Below, piece after piece: positions 33,456-44,059 of a stretch of DNA of 64,000 nucleotides; the stretch's first letter is position 1, and each line of letters starts with the position of its first letter. Location: the NCBI RefSeq assembly GCF_963678635.1, contig NC_087062.1, positions 17,845,789-17,909,788 of the forward strand, given 5' to 3'. This DNA comes from Symsagittifera roscoffensis. Lineage: Eukaryota > Xenacoelomorpha > Acoela > Convolutidae. The position numbers and the translations under genes are program-made. Below the pieces are notes generated by a model. It made no database searches, had not been told where the DNA came from, and saw only the letters and a list, made by a program, of their open reading frames with translations.

Positions 33456-34117
33456 ATGAAAATTTTGTTGCAGAAGCAACAGAGAGATAATCATCAGTTA
33501 TGAAGAAGATTTTGTTGAATTTGATCCAAAACCGAGTAAATTTTTACAAATTTATCATATTTCAAATTTTTGAGTGAAATTTTTGGAAAATTCTTAAATT
33601 TGATTCAATTTTTTGACTCATTGTCTCAACATGATACCGTTAAAAATACCATTTGAACTCAATTTTAAACTCTGTACATAAATATTTTTTTCAAATAGGT
33701 CAGAAGTAACAAAATAGTAACCAAAACTATAAAATTTCTGCAACTTTTTCCAAAAAACTTGAAATTTTTGCAATTTTTTTTCTCCAAAAACCTTGATTTT
33801 TTTTCGAAGTTTCGGTAGGTTGCAGCTTAGTTTCAGGTAAATATAACGAAAGTTTATCCAACAAAATAGATCGAATTATGACAAATCTTGTAGTGTTTTA
33901 AAGTTTATATGAAAATTTTCAATTTTTGTGGCAAAAGCTCCAAGTTTTTGCCCAAAAACTCATACCATTTACTTACCATACACCAAATACATAACGTTAA
34001 TTCTGCAATCAACACGTAATTGACCAGTAATATTTAACAATTAGATAACGCGCGCAGAGATTTTGCGAAAAACTTAGACAGTTCTAAACAGAAACAAAAC
34101 AAATTGTTTTTCTTACC
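33456..34117. repeat. Tail end of monomer M2, truncated
   Basis: Corresponds to about 41140-42260 at the right end but lacks a middle segment and the outermost 170 bases. It stops at TTTTTCTTACC (34117), where it meets M3 in opposite orientation. Confidence 0.75.
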
Positions 34118-34283
34118 GATAATGAGATAAAATTTACCGAAATTTTGATAAAAGCAGTAATTAATTAAGTTTTCCTGTAAATTCTTTAACGAATACTGGA
34201 TTGATCCTAGCTCTAAATAAACACTTCAGTGAGAAAAAATAATTTTTAACTAATAATATTTCAATTATTAAACATAAAAAACA

Positions 34284-34712
34284 TCACAAAGTGTGACTAA
34301 GTTTTACAATTATCAACAAAGTGAAATCTTTCAAAATTTCGGACAGTTTTTTGAATTCGTTCAAAGTATACTTGACATAAGCAACTTGTTTTATTGCTTC
34401 ATTCTCTTTTCCAGTGAAGAGTCGAATCTCAATAGAGGGCGGCTTGTTCACATTGTACTTCTTAATTGTGACACACACCCTCCTCATGTTGTATATTGCT
34501 ATTTCATATACTCTATTACAGATGTCGAGCTCCTGATCCATAATTGAATCTTTGCCAGTTTTGGTTTCATATATAGGTACAAGTCCAACGTTTTCAGCAT
34601 CGTGAATAACGGTATTCCGGATTGCCGATATTGCTTTTCCTTCTTTTTCACTAAGATAGATTTGTTGAAATTTTTCGAACTGACCGAAATCATTAATTTG
34701 TAATAGTTGAAA
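34284..34712 (-). pseudogene. Gene Z, PC4-like protein, copy in M3
   Basis: The minus frame reads KGKFYFEPYFQLLQIND, FQQIYLSEKEGKAISAIRNT and MDQELDICNRVYEIAIYNMR, then RRVCVTIKKYNVNKPPSIEI, and ends at 34284. It bridges without a stop the place where the M4 copy has TAA (after SEKER), and so gives the longest open version of the central and C-terminal parts. The N-terminus is lost: at about 34790 the text jumps to sequence near gene Y, indicating an internal deletion of M3. Confidence 0.65.
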
Positions 34713-35040
34713 ATAGGGTTCAAAATAAAATTTCCCCTTGCAAGGCTTTTGGAATCAAACAGATCTCCCAATTCTTGCTTGATTTTTTGAGAATTCAGGT
34801 AATTTTCAATTTTGTACTTTTTTTCTAGAGATTTTCATACGATGTGTGCAAAAATACATGATTTTTTTTTACATGTGTGCAATTTTGGAGCACTTATTTA
34901 AATTCTAATTGTTTTTCAATATTTTACCCTGAATTTTTCATCTATTCTCATAGTTAAAAAGAAATTGAAGAAAATGTTTTTTACAAAGAACGAATTGAAT
35001 ACCAAACAACAGTTATTTACAAAAATTTTTAATCAAAGAG

Positions 35041-35514
35041 CTATCGTGAGTTCTGGAGGTTCTGTATAGAATGCAGAGCTGGACGAGGATGTAGTGGTTG
35101 TTGTGGAGGTGGAGGCGCCATTGTTTCTGAGAAACGCTCATCTTCATCTTTTGTGATGGGGTTTTCGGCTGATACTGCTTCATCCCAAGGAAAGAGGATA
35201 TCGTCGACTGGTTGAGCCACATATCTAGAGTCAGGAGTGTCGGGGTAGTTCATTCTCACGGGCTCAGCCACTTCTTCCTTCCTTTGCAATTCTCCACGTT
35301 AGTTCTCTGTCATGGGCACTTGCATCACATGATGTTCGTTGAGATCCTATCGCATCACTTCCACCATGTGCCAGAGTTGGATTGGGATGTCCATTCGTGC
35401 CAGAAAAACTCCAGAGGATGTTCCCGCACTTGCATTTGTACTAGATCAGGCGAAAATTTTACAGAGCAGATGAGGTTGCTGTTTTGTACTGAGATGATCA
35501 TGTGGAGCAGTAAG
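35041..35514 (-). pseudogene. Gene Y, copy in M3
   Basis: Frameshifted after QVRE by loss of one base relative to M1 and M4. It then reads DEVAEHV-type text (EEVAEPVRMNYPDTPDSRYV), DDILFPWDEAVSAENP, PPPPQQPLHPRPALHSI. At the codon that is TAA in M1 and M4 this copy has CAA. The end matches the others (NLQNSR). Confidence 0.55.
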
Positions 35515-35639
35515 TTGCGTAAAAGATACAGAGTAGAAACAAGAATGATTTAGAGCTGACAGGGGTAGCTGACGGAAGATATAATGAATTTAAGGTAGTT
35601 GACGGCAGTTTAGTTGAAAACAAAATGATTTTTAGTGAG

Positions 35640-36000
35640 AAGTGAGGGATACCTTAAACTCGATTGAGTGGGTTTACCGATCAGAATTGATTTTCCTTAT
35701 TTGGATTGTAGTCGTGTCCAATCAGATTTTAGCTTTTTTAAATGAACTTCTTGTTTAAAAGTCATGACCAATCGGAAAAAAGTTCCATTTTTGGTACTTT
35801 TTACTTATTGTTGTTTCCAATCAAAAACAGTTCATTTTTTTGATTGGAAACGACAAAAATTAAAGTACCAAAGTTGGAATTTTTTTCCGATTGGACATGA
35901 CTTTTAAACAAGAAAGCAGAAATCTGATTGGACAAGACGACAATCCAAATAAGGAACTTCCATTCTGATTGGTTAAACCCACACATTTGAGTTGAAGGTA
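35640..36000. promoter_or_regulatory. Head palindrome between M3 and M4, CCAAT-rich
   Basis: The centre is near 35831: TTGTTTCCAATCAAAAA and its inverted partner TTTTTTGATTGGAAACGA flank a spacer of about 8-10 bases, and arms extend outward on both sides (for example CATGACCAATCGG and CCGATTGGACATGAC). At least six ATTGG/CCAAT motifs occur. The two Y genes diverge from it, so it may be a divergent promoter and/or replication origin. The equivalent M1/M2 junction (27270-27313) keeps only the M1 arm. Confidence 0.6.
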
Positions 36001-36170
36001 ACCCTCACTCCTAACCAAGAATCATTTTGTGATCAACTAAATTGCCGTCAACTACCTCCTCTCTCAGCTCTAAACACCTTAATTTCAATGTATCTTCCGT
36101 CAGCTACCCCTCTCAGCTCTATTTCATTCTTGTTTTTACTCTGTAACTTTTACGCACCTTATTGCTCAAA

Positions 36171-36638
36171 ATGATCACCTCATCACAAAACAGCAACCTC
36201 GTGTACTCTGTAGAGTTTTCGCCTGATCTAGTACAAATGCAAGTGCGGGAAACAGCTTCTAGAGTTTTTCTGGCACGAGTGGACATCCCAATCTAAGTCT
36301 GGCACATGGTGGAAGTGAATCGAATGAAATTCATCGAACATCAAAAAATGCAAGTGCTCATGACAAAGGACCAACTTGGAGAAATGCAAATGAAGGATGA
36401 AGTGGCTGAGCACGTGGGAATGAGCTACCCCGACAATCCTGACTCTAGATATGTGGCTCAACCAGTCGACGGTTTCCTTTTTCTTTGGGAGGAAGCAGGA
36501 TCAGCCAAAAACCCATTCACAATAGTTGAAGATGAGGGTTTCTCAACGACGCCTCCAGCTCCACAACAACCAATACAATCTCGTCCAGCTCTGCGTTCTA
36601 TAGAGAACCTCCAGAACTCTCGACAGCTCTGTGATTAA
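36171..36638 (+). pseudogene. Gene Y, copy in M4
   Basis: 156 codons in one frame from ATG (MITSSQNSNLVYSVEFSPDL) to TGA... reading VQMQVRETASRVFLARVDIP, a TAA at codon 42, then HMVEVNRMKFIEHQKMQVLM and on to NLQNSR. It is the best preserved copy apart from the shared stop. An alternative is two ORFs: 41 codons, then 111 codons starting at 36306. No domain is recognised; the C-terminus is Pro/Gln-rich and the middle acidic. Confidence 0.6.
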
Positions 36639-37056
36639 AAAGTTTTGTATATAATTATTGTTTGGTATTCATTTCGATCTTTGTAATTAAATAATTTCTT
36701 CAATTTCGTTTTAACTATGAAAATAGATGAGAAGTTCAGGGTAAATCATTGAAAAACAGTTAGAATCTAATTTAGTGCTTCGCAGTTTGTAGGAAAAAAT
36801 GAAACACTTTTCCCATTTTACAGCAAAAACTGAAACAATTTTCGCATCTTTTCAAAAAAATTGAAAATTTTTTCGCATTTTGTTGAAAAAATGGAAACAA
36901 TTTCCTCAACTTGTTAGACAAATTGAAATTTTTTTTTGCAGCTTCTTCAAATCAGAAGAAACAATACATCTTGTTTACAAGATTGAAGAGATATCTTCAA
37001 ATTGCTTAGCAACGTTGAACTTTTTCGTAAACATATGAGAGAAAATATATGGATTA

Positions 37057-37625
37057 TCAATAACTGTTTATTGAAAAATTGACATGATCACTATTCACAA
37101 ATCCATAACCATCAATAAAACAGTCAGTTAATTGTAACAAATCATGTTCATATTTTGAGTTTTCTACTTTGGGAACCCTTTTCAGAAAAGCTGAACCGTT
37201 AGTTGGCGTGGAAGCTAGTTTCTGGTTACAGCATGAATAGTAACGTTTGAGTTTTTCTTTGAAACACTTGGCATTTTTTCCGCTCCTTTCCATTTCAGAT
37301 TGTGATGAACAGCCTGGTCAAGTTGATTAAAAACTTCGCCAATTGATCAAATAACATCCGAATAGTACAAAAATTAAAAACAATCGATAATTTGGTATGT
37401 GAATTGAAAATTAATAAATCGCTGTAAAATTTGATCGAAATATGAACCAATCAGAACTATGTGGAACTTACAGTTTTCCAAAGAACGGTAAGAAATATGG
37501 GTAGACTCACAATAATCTTCGGTTACAATATATTTTTCGTAAAAATCACTGGAAATGGAAATCAATAGCGATTTTTGACAATAATCTGAATAAAAGCTGA
37601 GACGAGCTTGACACATAGCTGCAAC
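37057..37625 (-). pseudogene. Gene X, copy in M4
   Basis: The start codon seen in M1 and M2 is ATA here; the next Met (MCQARLSFYSDYCQKSLLIS) is in frame. It ends as two ORF pieces: SFYSDYCQ to IIDCF (to 37374) and, after a gap, KNAKCFKEKLKRYYSCCNQK to DYGF-type text (GYGFVNSDHVNFSINSY, stop at 37057). The basic middle and the conserved C-terminus match M1 and M2. Confidence 0.55.
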
Positions 37626-37840
37626 TATCTGGAGCAATGATTTTTGCTGATAATTGTGGATTTTCATAGGAATACTAACACCAAGACAATTCCATATTTA
37701 GAAACTTCACAGAAAATTTTCATTTTCACTTCTATTTTTTTTTCTTTAATTGAATGACTCATATTGTTTCCTTCCATTTTCATTAAATATCAAAATCATT
37801 TTTCTCATTTCTCTTCATCTGATCAATTCGCTTTTCAAAA

Positions 37841-38389
37841 ATGTACTCAAAAAAAGACACTAGTCCCAATTATATTGAATTCTCAAAAAATCAAACAAAA
37901 GTTGGGAGATTTGTTTTGCTCCAAAAATCTTGCAAGGGGAAAGTTTATTTTGAACCCTGCTTTCAACTATTAAAAGTTAATGATTTGGGACAATTTGAAA
38001 AGTCTCAACAAATCTATCTTAGTGAAAAAGAAAGATAAGCAATATCGGCAATCCGGAATACCGTTATTCACGATGCTGAAAATCTTGGACTCGTACCTAT
38101 ATATGAAACCAAAACTGGCAAAGATTCAATTATGGATCAGGAGCTCGACATCTGTAATAGAGTATATGAAATAGCAATATACAACATGAGGAGGGTGTGT
38201 GTCACAATTAAGAAGTACAATGTGAACAAGCCGCCCTCTATTGAGATTCGACTCTTCACTGGAAAAGAGAATGAAGCAATAAAACAAGTTGCTTATGTCA
38301 AGTATACTTTGAACGAATTCAAAAAACTGTCAGAAATTTTGAAAGATTTTACTTTGTTGATAATTGTAAAACTTAGTCACACTTTGTAA
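37841..38389 (+). pseudogene. Gene Z, PC4-like protein, copy in M4
   Basis: 182 codons in one frame from MYSKKDTSPNYIEFSKNQTK to KLSHTL, with a single TAA at codon 66 (SEKER*AISAIRN) that M3 does not share. Residues 115-168 form the PC4-like domain (RRVCVTIKKYNVNKPPSIEI ... YTLNEFKKLSEIL). Residues 21-80 may be a second, weaker PC4-like repeat (KVYFEPCFQLLKVND ... IYLSEKE.KAISAIRNTV). PC4 folds bind single-stranded DNA in transcription or replication. The assignment rests on pattern only; a fold search is needed to settle it. Confidence 0.62.
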
Positions 38390-38583
38390 TGTTTTTTATG
38401 TTTAATAATTAAAATATTATTAGTTCAAAATTATTTTTTCTCACTGGAGTGTTTATTTGGAGCTAGGATTTACAGGAAAATTTAATTAATTACTGCTGTT
38501 ATCAAAATTTCAGTAAATTTTATCTCATTTGAACAAAATTACCTCAAGAAAAAAAAATGAACAAAAATTAATTCTCAACTTCT

Positions 38584-38818
38584 TTCTTCACTTATTGAGA
38601 TGCCGTCACAGATGAGAAACGAAAGAATTGCATGCTTTGAATGTTGCAGAGAATACACACGTAAGCACTGTGGCGTTTTAATTGTAACTTTTATGCAAAT
38701 AGCAGCGAGAAAACTTTAATTATTTTAGGAAGAAGCATGGTAAAAATAATGATAAATTATGTGCTCAGCAGTCTCAAAAAACACTCCAAGAGAAGGTAAA
38801 TTTTATACATTTTTAATA
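38584..38818 (+). pseudogene. Gene W, decayed zinc-finger copy in M4
   Basis: MRNERIACFECCREYTRKHC matches the M2 protein, then a deletion removes the CSNC pair and the frame is lost. The end (CAGCAGTCTCAAAAAACACT and GAGAAGGTAAATTTTATAC) is identical to M2, including the donor-like GAGAAG|GTAAAT. Confidence 0.6.
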
Positions 38819-38954
38819 AAAAAGCCTAGGAGAAACTACTTTGAAAAATAACTTTTAATGAATCTGAAAATTCCATACGAAGAATTTGAAAAAACTCTAG
38901 TAAAAATTATACAGTATTTTCATCACTATTTTTGATCTGTCATTTTTTTATTCA

Positions 38955-39125
38955 ATGATACTGACTGATGATAAAACCAGCAACAATCGAGTTCAACTTT
39001 TTGGTGAAAATTTTCATGGAAATCGAATCGAAAAACTTTTATCTACAGTAAGAATTCCATTAGTTGCATGCTTGCGGAGATTTTGTTGTGATAACTTTGT
39101 AGTGAAAGTGAATTACATATGCTAA
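38955..39125 (+). CDS. Gene V, conserved 56-residue ORF (M4 copy)
   Basis: ATG to TAA, intact. It is nearly identical in protein to 30610-30783 but one codon shorter (TGC TAA in place of TGC TAT TGA). It lies about 135 bases after the donor-like site at the end of W. Confidence 0.5.
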   Translation: MILTDDKTSNNRVQLFGENFHGNRIEKLLSTVRIPLVACLRRFCCDNFVVKVNYIC

Positions 39126-40195
39126 TGATTGCTTAAGTATTTGTTGAACTTTTGTACTAAAAAATTGTTTTTATAAAACATTGACATATTGAAAGGTTTT
39201 GCCTAGTTGCCATTTCAAAGTTTTCCCTGTTTAGTTATTGTAAAAGTGATCATAGATTAGTGAGTTATAGTAGTTTTCTGCTGTTTTTTTGACGTTTTAA
39301 GAAACAAAACTTGATAACTGACCTGGAAAAAATGAAAAAATGTATGTTTGCTAACCTTCGAAAATTTCGAGATAAAAATATATTTCATTCTCAACCCAAA
39401 ATTTACTTTATTTTAGAAAATCAGATTTGAAACAGCAATATAAAATTATCAACTTGAGAAAATCATTTAAAGACATTTAGCAAAGGATTTATTGTGTTAT
39501 TTCAGCTTCGGATTTTTGAACGTTCGTTGAAACAATTCACTTTTCTATCTAAAGTTCAATTTTCAAGTAGAATTTTGTTCGATTTGGATTAATTTGATAG
39601 ATAAAAGATCAAGCAGAAACTGAGAAAATCAGACAGAAACTCAATTTAGTTCTCCAGGAGTTTTGAGATAATTTTACTAAAATTCAGATTATAAACCGAA
39701 TTTTGAGAAAAACTCCCATTTAAAAAGTGTCAAAGATTTTTATTTATTTGTATTTCATTAGAAAAATTTGTTATCATTTGATATAAAAGGTAACTTTTAA
39801 TGAAAGTTCAGATGTTTTTAGGATAACTTTTGTAAAGTAAACTCAGTCCAACATCTTTTGGAAGAAGATACATGAAGCATAAATCAAAAACTTGCTTTCA
39901 AGATCTACATTTCATAATTTTGTTTACTATAAGCTTTTGCTTAATGAGTTGTTTGCTTAATGAAAATAGAAAAACACACAATTGTTCCAGTTTGCACCTT
40001 GATTTCCTTTGCTTTATCTATTTTTTGAGACGCGCTCTTTTGGAAAATTTTAGATATTGTAGATGTTAGGAATTAGGTTCCCTTGCGTAGTTCCGGAGGT
40101 TTTCAGGTTATAACTAATAGAGCTGCTCCTAATTTGTTATTAAACAGTAAAAATGCATTGAGAAAACGTCCGTCATAAATTAAGATCAAAAAGCT
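39126..40195. other. M4 spacer between gene V and the 310-bp repeats
   Basis: AT-rich and colinear with 30784-31900. A 65-codon ORF (39872-40069) has no counterpart in M2 and is not supported. Confidence 0.45.
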
Positions 40196-40199
40196 ATTT

Positions 40200-41115
40200 A
40201 ATATTTATTTTGCAAGAAATGTGATAGTTATTGGCACAAAAATTATATTTTGCTTAAATTGTTTACTGTAGCAACTAAACAAGGGCACCATGAGGAAGAC
40301 ATTTCAATTTTTATCGTAATAATCAGACGGTATCATATCTAATTTCATCTCTGCCAGCAAATTGTTTGTTCATTTGATACTATTTTTCTCCTAAACTCTC
40401 CAGTTCTGACTAAATTTTCTCGCAAAGTGTGTTCAATAGTGAAAACATGCATTAACAGAAAGCAAGAATAAACTTAAAACATAAAACTTTTCTATGGAAA
40501 ATCAAGAAAATGACTATTTCCCAAGAAAAATGATAGTTATTGATCCCAAAATTTGTATTTTTGCTTAAATAGTTTGCTGTAGCAACTGAACAAGGGCACC
40601 TTGAGGAAGTCATTTCAATTTTTACTGTAATAATCAGACGGTATCATTTCTAATTTCATCTCTGCCAGCAAATTGTTTGTTCATTTGATAGTATTTTCCT
40701 CCTAAACTCTCCAGTTTTGACTAAATTTTCTTGCAAAGTGTGATCAATAGTGAAAACATGCATTAAGCAGAAAGCAAGAATAAGCTTAAAACAAAAAACT
40801 TTTCTACGGAAAATCAAGAAAATGACTATTTTCCAAAAAAAGTGATAGTTATTGATCCCAAAATTTGTATTTTTGCTTAAATAGTTTGCTGTAGCAACTA
40901 AACAAGTGAACCTTGAGGAAGATATTTACAATTTTTATAGTAATAATCATACGCTATCAGTTATAATTTCATCTCTGCCAGCAAATTGTTCGTTCAATTG
41001 ATACTATTTTCCTCCTAAATTCTCCAGTGCTGACTAAATCTTTTTAAAAAGTGTTCTCAGGAGCGAAGACATGCAATAAGCAGAAAGTAAGAATAATCTT
41101 TAAATTTAGAACCTT
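40200..41115. repeat. Three tandem repeats of about 310 bp (M4)
   Basis: Same unit as 31903-33455, starting near 40213, 40523 and 40835. The copy number differs between monomers (3 versus 5). Confidence 0.9.
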
Positions 41116-42424
41116 TCTGCGGAAAATCAAGAAAATTATGTTGCAGAACCAACAGTGAGATAATCATCACTTATGAAGAAAACTTTGTTGATTTTGAGCC
41201 AAAATCGAGTAATTTGTTACAAAAAATTTATCCCATTTTTAGTCATTTTTAGCAGCTAACTGTTCATTTCTCATTTTTGAATTGAAATTCTTAAGTATCA
41301 AGGAGTATAACTTCTCAGAATTTGTAATTTTTGTACACATTTGGTTAATCATTGAGAAAAAACTGAGGAGGAATTAAATCATGGAGTTTGATCTATATTT
41401 TTTATGGAATATTGCTCGTATTGTTCATTTGTATTGAGAGTCTTATTTCACTTCTCCCTGAATTGGACAAAAAATCAGTTAATTACCCAAATAAAAGGTT
41501 GAAAACGGAAAATTTTGACAGATTGAACAAATTTTCATTTTACTTTCTCGATAAATACGATTAATTTCACTATCTTCAGCAAGTTTCAATTTCGATTCAG
41601 CTTTTGTGCGCTTTCTTTTTAATGTTGAGAGCATTATATAACCCGTTTTGTAACTGAAAAATTGCTAAAATTTATTGTATTTCAATATTTTGTGTGAAAT
41701 TTTTGGAAAAATCCAAAACCTTATTCAATTTTTTGAATCATTGTCTCAACTTGATACCATTAAAGATACAGTTTCAGCTCAATTTTAAACTCTGTACATA
41801 AATATATTTTTCAATTAGGACAGAAGTAACAAAAAAATTAAACTAACTTTGACATTACTGCAACTTTTTCCAAACACTTCAATTTTTTGCAATTTTTCTC
41901 CAAAAACCTTGCGTTTTCTTTTCGAAGTTACGGTAGGTTTCAGCATAGTTTCAGGTAGATAAAAGGTAAGATTATCCAATAAAATAGATCAAATTATGAC
42001 AAATCTTATCGTGCTTTAAAGTTTTTTTGAATAATTTTCTATTTTTGTGGCAAAAACTCCAATTTTTAGCCCAAAAACTCATACCATTGACTTACCATGT
42101 ACCAAAAAATTAAATACATAACGTTAATTTTTTAACCAACACGTAATTAACCAGTAATATTTAACAATTAGATAACGCGCGCCTAGATTTTTGCGAAAAA
42201 ATTAGACATTTCCACACAAAAACCAAAAAAAAACTTCGTTTTTCTTACCATTATCTTACCATCACACAAACATGAAACCTTACCATTGGTATTCCCTATC
42301 TTAAAACACTGTAGAATCTATTCCCTATCTTAATACATAGCTTGGAGACAGGATGCGCTATTACCTATCTTAATACATGTATGTCTCCACCCATACCGGC
42401 TGAAATCATCCAACCTATACTACT
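41065..42424 (-). repeat. Right terminal inverted repeat (tail of M4)
   Basis: Reverse complement of 23624-25040 with small indels. It ends CATCCAACCTATACTACT, followed by AGGGCA. The outer 170 bases carry TATTCCCTATCTTAATACAT-type repeats. Confidence 0.88.
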
Positions 42425-42430
42425 AGGGCA
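42425..42430. other. Right target-site duplication AGGGCA
   Basis: Exact repeat of 23618-23623. The PLE text continues immediately with TAAAAAAGGCGATAG. Confidence 0.92.
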
Positions 42431-43740
42431 TAAAAAAGGCGATAGATTTTCTGAAAGACAACGGGCTAGTCGAACCTCCTTTGGACAGGGGTATTGGTTT
42501 CTGTGGAATGAAGAAAACAACTTATGGATCAAAATTTGTGGGGTTGCTTAATTCGAAGCACTTCAGTAAAAAGAGAGGAATGACTGACTCAAAAATAGTG
42601 AAGATTGAAAAAGACACCATATCAATGAAGAACAACTGACCATAAAAAAAACTGAAAATATTGAAAATCTCTACAATAAGCTAACGTGAACAGGCAGAAA
42701 ACCCGCCAGAATTTACAGTCTGGCCAAAGTAAACAAAATGACACGCCACTGAGACCAGTCCTATCACTCCCTGGTAGCTCATATGATAACTTGAACAGGA
42801 CCCTGGCAAAATTTTTTGAGGGTATTGAGGGTTCCAACATTGAAGCAAACTCATTGGAAGCCAGGAGGATCATTGGAAGTACTTTTTTGGAGTAAGATGA
42901 GAACATTATTTGTCTTGACTTTGAAAAAATTTACACACGAATGTCCCACTCAAGGAAGCAATTGATACAGCGGTTAAAATCTTCTTTAGCATGAAAAAAA
43001 ACTGGCATAGGCAAAAAAGGTCATGGAAAGAATATTGAATATGGCCGTCAGTTAGGTGCATTTTAAATGCAGAGAAACTTGGTTTGTTCAAAAAAATGTT
43101 TTGGTCATGGTTGCCAAGGAGTATGAGCATCCACTGAAATTGAAGATTCCAGAAGTGACTAAACCTGATAATATTTGCAAGGAAATGTGCCCCAATGCAT
43201 CAAAAAAGTTACCTACAGGTCAAAAAGGGGAGAGTGCCAGGGAAACTTCAACTGGGATATCTTGCTTTTCTAGATTTAGGAACAAAGATCGATAATGAGA
43301 GGAAAGTGAGCTGTTGATGGTATCAAAAATCAACTGATACAGGTGCCAACCTTAATTGTAGGAGTTGTGCCCCCCTTCAGTATAAAAAGATTGTAATTGA
43401 AGGAACTGTTAGCCGTGTCTTCCGAAGTATATCTTCCTGGGATGGTTTTGATAAGGCAACGAAAATCAATCGTAAGCAGTGGTCAGACAACCAGTATCCA
43501 GATCACTGGTCGTCTCGGGTTGCATCTTGTGCCCTCGAAAATATCATAGGGGAAATAACAACATCAGGAGCAAGGGTGACAACCAGATATCTTTTACTAG
43601 CAGTAAGGAACTACAAATCATGCTGATTTTTCAATATCGAGGTAACCAAACCGAGAATTTTGTGTGGATCATAAGTAAGTGCGATATATCGCCGCCACGC
43701 AAATAGTGTTTACAACAGGAAAACTAAAACCATATTTGCC
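42431..43740 (+). mobile_element. Penelope-like element copy C, 3' part
   Basis: Continues copy C after the insertion: FDRGIGFCGMKK-like text (42485-42530), the YSLAKVNK / DTPLRPVLSLPGSSYDNL region (42715-42790) and LAKFFEG. A deletion follows after the ICKEMC cysteine pair. Then come FLDLGTKIDNERKV, WYQKSTDTG (the KPTDTG block) and KINRKQWSDNQYPDHW. Stops and frameshifts are frequent. The right-hand two-fifths are repeated in the second copy of the 3.6-kb duplication (46589-47345). Confidence 0.75.
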
Positions 43741-44059
43741 ATCGTTGAAATTAGCGTTTTTGTGTGAGCTAAAGTCCAAAGTGATATAAAAATTAGAGAG
43801 TGGAGGCTATGGTTTGATTTCCGAATTAAGTTGGAAGATCAATGACCAGGCCAATGCAATTATTAGGTATTAACGTTAGAAGCAACGCAGGAAAAAGAAA
43901 CCAGGACTCAAAACAAGCGACAAGTTTAGAAGCAGAGAGCTAACATTAAATCTCTAGTTCCGAGAGGAAAATTTTTGAGTATAACATCAGATTTTTAAAC
44001 TTGAAGATGATGCACTAAAATTGTGGTAAGCGTTTCTTCAATTTACATTTTTAATGTAA

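Larger units (their letters stand above)
23624..42424. mobile_element. 18.8-kb Polinton-like TIR element of four alternating monomers
   Basis: The ends are inverted repeats: left AGTAGTATAAGTTGGATG, right (reverse complement) AGTAGTATAGGTTGGATG, followed by CAGCCGGTATG in both. Similarity extends about 1.4 kb inward (23624 to about 25040 and about 41065-42424). A perfect 6-bp duplication flanks it, and the target is PLE copy C. Length (18,801 bp), AG...CT ends, long TIRs and a 6-bp duplication are Maverick/Polinton hallmarks. The interior has no recognisable polymerase B, integrase, packaging ATPase, protease or capsid gene. It holds M1(-) 23624 to about 27312, M2(+) about 27313-34117, M3(-) about 34118-35830 and M4(+) about 35831-42424, copies of one monomer in alternating orientation. 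It may be a non-autonomous Polinton passenger, or a distinct virus-like replicon integrated by a similar integrase. Confidence 0.85.

Noticed and set aside
23624-42424. Assignment as a complete Maverick/Polinton or as a parvovirus
   Set aside because: No polymerase B, integrase, ATPase, capsid or rolling-circle (NS1-type) motif was seen. Only end structure and monomer arrangement are shared, so the class is left open.
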